Position numbers and translations under genes: made by a program. The notes under the pieces were generated by a model. It searched no databases, was not told where the DNA came from, and was given only the letters and a program-made list of their open reading frames with translations. Shown here piece by piece: positions 62,265 to 64,000 of a stretch of DNA of 64,000 nucleotides. This stretch comes from Bryobacterales bacterium (GTDB lineage: Bacteria > Acidobacteriota > Terriglobia > Bryobacterales > Bryobacteraceae): contig PMSX01000228.1 in NCBI GenBank assembly GCA_003167495.1, positions 1-64,000 on the forward strand, in the 5' to 3' direction. Every line of letters begins with the position of its first letter. Within the stretch, counting starts at the first letter, position 1.

Positions 62265-63902
62265 ATGAGCGAAGACAAACGATCCGCTGTTCAGATGACG
62301 GTTCACGAGGCCACTTACAACCTCTTACGTCGTCTCGGCTTGACAACAGTTTTCGGCAACCCTGGGTCGACTGAGCAACCCTTTCTGAAGAATTTTCCGA
62401 AAGACTTTCAATATGTACTCGGTCTGCAGGAAGCGTCGGTTGTTGCAATGGCCGATGGATTTTCACAAGCGACCCAAAAGCCCGCGCTGGTGAACCTACA
62501 CTCAAGCGCTGGAACCGGTAACGGGATGTGCAATATCATGACGGCCTATCTGAACAAGACGCCACTCATCATCACGGCAGGTCAGCAGACACGCGAGATG
62601 ATTCTTTGCGACCCGCTCCTTACGAATCGGGATGAGACGGTGCTGCCCAGGCCATGGGTGAAGTGGGCGTATCAACCGGTCAGAGCCCAGGACGTCCCCG
62701 GAGCGATCATGCGGGCCTATGCAACCGCTTTGCAGCCTCCGGCGGGCCCGGTATACGTCTCAATCCCACTGGACGACTGGGACCAGCCCGCGCTGGGGAA
62801 CGCGGTCGTCCGAAGTGTCAGTTCACGCTGCTCGCCCGATCCTCAGCGAGTCGCGTTGTTCGCCGAGAGGATTCGGAAGAGCAAGAACCCAGTGTTGGTT
62901 TACGGACCGGAGATTGAACGATCGGGCGGTTGGGACTCGGCTGTCAAATTCGCCGAGCGCCTAAGGGCACCCGTGTATATTGCGCCGTTGTCCGATCGAG
63001 CGTCATTTCCTCAAACCCACCCCCAGTTTCGTGGTATGGCACCGATCGCGATCGGGCCAATGAGCAAAGCGCTTCGTGGTTATGACCTCATCATCGTGAT
63101 TGGCGCCCAAGTCTTCCGTTATTACCCGTTCGTTGCGGGTGATTACCTTCCCGAAGGTGCTGAGCTATTGCAGGTTACAAGCGACCCATACGATGCCGCG
63201 GCAGCCATTGTAGGAGACAGCCTCTTATCAGACACAAGACTGGCCCTGGAAGCGTTTATCGACGCCGTTCCCGTGGCGAAGTCGCGGCCCACTCTCGCCC
63301 CGTTGAGTATTGACAGGAAGCTTCCATCTCCACCCAATAGTCCTTTGACAGCGCTTGAGGCATTTGCCGCACTAAGTGAGTTGCGGCCCGACGACGCAAT
63401 TCTGGTAAATGAGACGGCGTCAAACAATGCCGATCTGTTGCAGTTCTGGCCAATCGTGAAGCCCGATTCTTATTACACCTTCGCTAGCGGCGGCCTGGGT
63501 TGGGGCTCACCTGCCGCGGTTGGCGTGGCCATTGCTGAAAAGAAGATGGGAACGGGCCGCGTGGTAGTGGCCGCCATTGGAGACGGGGCTTTCCAGTATT
63601 CAGTGCAGGACCTGTATACCGCCGCCCAATTGAAGCTGAAACTCATATTCATCGTGCCCTGCAACGGCGAATATGCGATTCTCAAGGAATTTGCCGTCCT
63701 CGAGAAGACACCAAACGTTCCGGCTCTTGATCTTCCTGGGCTGGACATCGTCGCTACTGCCAAGGCCTTCGGCTGCATTGGCGTTAGCGCCAATACGGCA
63801 GACGAAATCAAGAAGGAATTCGCTAAGGCACTCAAGGCCGAGGGGCCAACTGTGATCGCGATTCCCATTGCCCGGCAGGAGCGTGCCTTGGTGGCGGAGT
63901 AG
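62265..63902 (+). CDS. mdlC: benzoylformate decarboxylase-like ThDP enzyme with altered active site
   Basis: A 545-residue enzyme that lines up from end to end with the Pseudomonas putida benzoylformate decarboxylase as I remember it. The counterparts of Ser26, Glu47 and His70 are Ser35 ('GNPGST'), Glu56 ('LQEAS') and His79 ('NLHSSAG'). The counterpart of catalytic His281 is Tyr287 ('VFRYYPF'), and the specificity position Ala460 is Ile ('NGEYAILKEF'). The ThDP motif GDGAFQYS is kept, with its Asn in 'PCNGEY'. It should decarboxylate a 2-keto acid, perhaps an aliphatic one. AAGGAG lies before the ATG. Confidence 0.88.
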   Translation: MSEDKRSAVQMTVHEATYNLLRRLGLTTVFGNPGSTEQPFLKNFPKDFQYVLGLQEASVVAMADGFSQATQKPALVNLHSSAGTGNGMCNIMTAYLNKTPLIITAGQQTREMILCDPLLTNRDETVLPRPWVKWAYQPVRAQDVPGAIMRAYATALQPPAGPVYVSIPLDDWDQPALGNAVVRSVSSRCSPDPQRVALFAERIRKSKNPVLVYGPEIERSGGWDSAVKFAERLRAPVYIAPLSDRASFPQTHPQFRGMAPIAIGPMSKALRGYDLIIVIGAQVFRYYPFVAGDYLPEGAELLQVTSDPYDAAAAIVGDSLLSDTRLALEAFIDAVPVAKSRPTLAPLSIDRKLPSPPNSPLTALEAFAALSELRPDDAILVNETASNNADLLQFWPIVKPDSYYTFASGGLGWGSPAAVGVAIAEKKMGTGRVVVAAIGDGAFQYSVQDLYTAAQLKLKLIFIVPCNGEYAILKEFAVLEKTPNVPALDLPGLDIVATAKAFGCIGVSANTADEIKKEFAKALKAEGPTVIAIPIARQERALVAE

Positions 63903-63912
63903 GAGAATGTCT

Positions 63913-64000
63913 ATGCATAAACCAGTGCTCGTAGTTACAACTCAATTTCTCGATGAGATCGAGGCGCGCATCGATCGAGATTACGACGTGCGCCGCAATC
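63913..64000 (+). CDS. start of a probable D-2-hydroxyacid dehydrogenase (cut by window end)
   Basis: The last 88 bases open a frame MHKPVLVVTTQFLDEIEARIDRDYDVRRN that runs off the window. The ATG at 63913 sits 7 bases after AGGAG; an in-frame ATG at 63907 is too close. The opening beta strand and 'I-ARIDRDYDV' resemble the N-terminus of NAD-dependent 2-hydroxyacid dehydrogenases. Next to a 2-keto-acid decarboxylase this would interconvert the hydroxy and keto acid. Only the N-terminus is seen, so the call is tentative. Confidence 0.5.
   Translation, partial: MHKPVLVVTTQFLDEIEARIDRDYDVRRN

Overview
The window reads as chromosomal DNA of a Gram-negative, aerobic heterotroph. The best guess is Acidobacteriota of the Bryobacterales/Solibacter type. 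This rests on remembered family distributions (very large beta-propeller 'Reg_prop' histidine kinases, NarL-type regulators, a 'NRANSQHSTGPRT' repeat-family protein, an intergenic block of short repeats, a fused bc/caa3 respiratory operon) and not on any search. Gene density is high. Many neighbours overlap by ATGA/GTGA, and GTG and TTG starts are common. I see no rRNA, tRNA, CRISPR array, intact insertion sequence or phage.

Layout. 0.1-1.0 kb: a START-like secreted protein (-). 1.6-6.5 kb: an auxiliary lipoprotein followed by a complete HlyD/MFS/TolC efflux pump. 6.5-7.9 kb: a matrixin-like lipoprotein protease and a small membrane protein. 7.9-10.9 kb (-): an MCE/Mla lipid transporter (STAS, permease, ATPase, MlaD). 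11.0-12.5 kb: an ECF sigma factor and a 0.9-kb non-coding block with six short degenerate repeats and a long hairpin. 12.6-22.7 kb: one respiratory operon (caa3 oxidase subunits II, I and III, a membrane protein, diheme cytochrome c, Rieske protein, cytochrome b fused to cytochrome c, CtaG fused to a FixG-like ferredoxin, heme O synthase).

22.9-36.5 kb (+): carbon metabolism. A carnitine-dehydrogenase-like enzyme, type II NADH dehydrogenase, acyl-CoA dehydrogenase, OsmC, enoyl-CoA hydratase, type III CoA-transferase, RibA, RibB, acyl-CoA ligase, aldehyde dehydrogenase and LutABC lie in a row. 42.9-48.5 kb (-): a 5'-truncated D-lactate dehydrogenase, tautomerase, WrbA, acetolactate synthase, an acetolactate decarboxylase with an extra N-terminal ribbon-helix-helix-like segment, and an acetoacetate-decarboxylase-family protein.

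This acetoin-type block is flanked by two related regulatory modules. Each holds a propeller histidine kinase, a translationally coupled NarL/LuxR regulator, a DoxX-like membrane protein and sigma-54 activators whose Fis helices look alike (36.6-42.9 kb and 49.9-59.0 kb). The duplicated module is the most system-like feature of the window.

59.0-64.0 kb: an Ndh C-terminal relic with two Trp-to-amber changes, a cytoplasmic YWTD propeller coupled to an enoyl-CoA hydratase, an ECF sigma factor joined to a benzoylformate-decarboxylase-like enzyme with an altered active site, and the start of a probable 2-hydroxyacid dehydrogenase.
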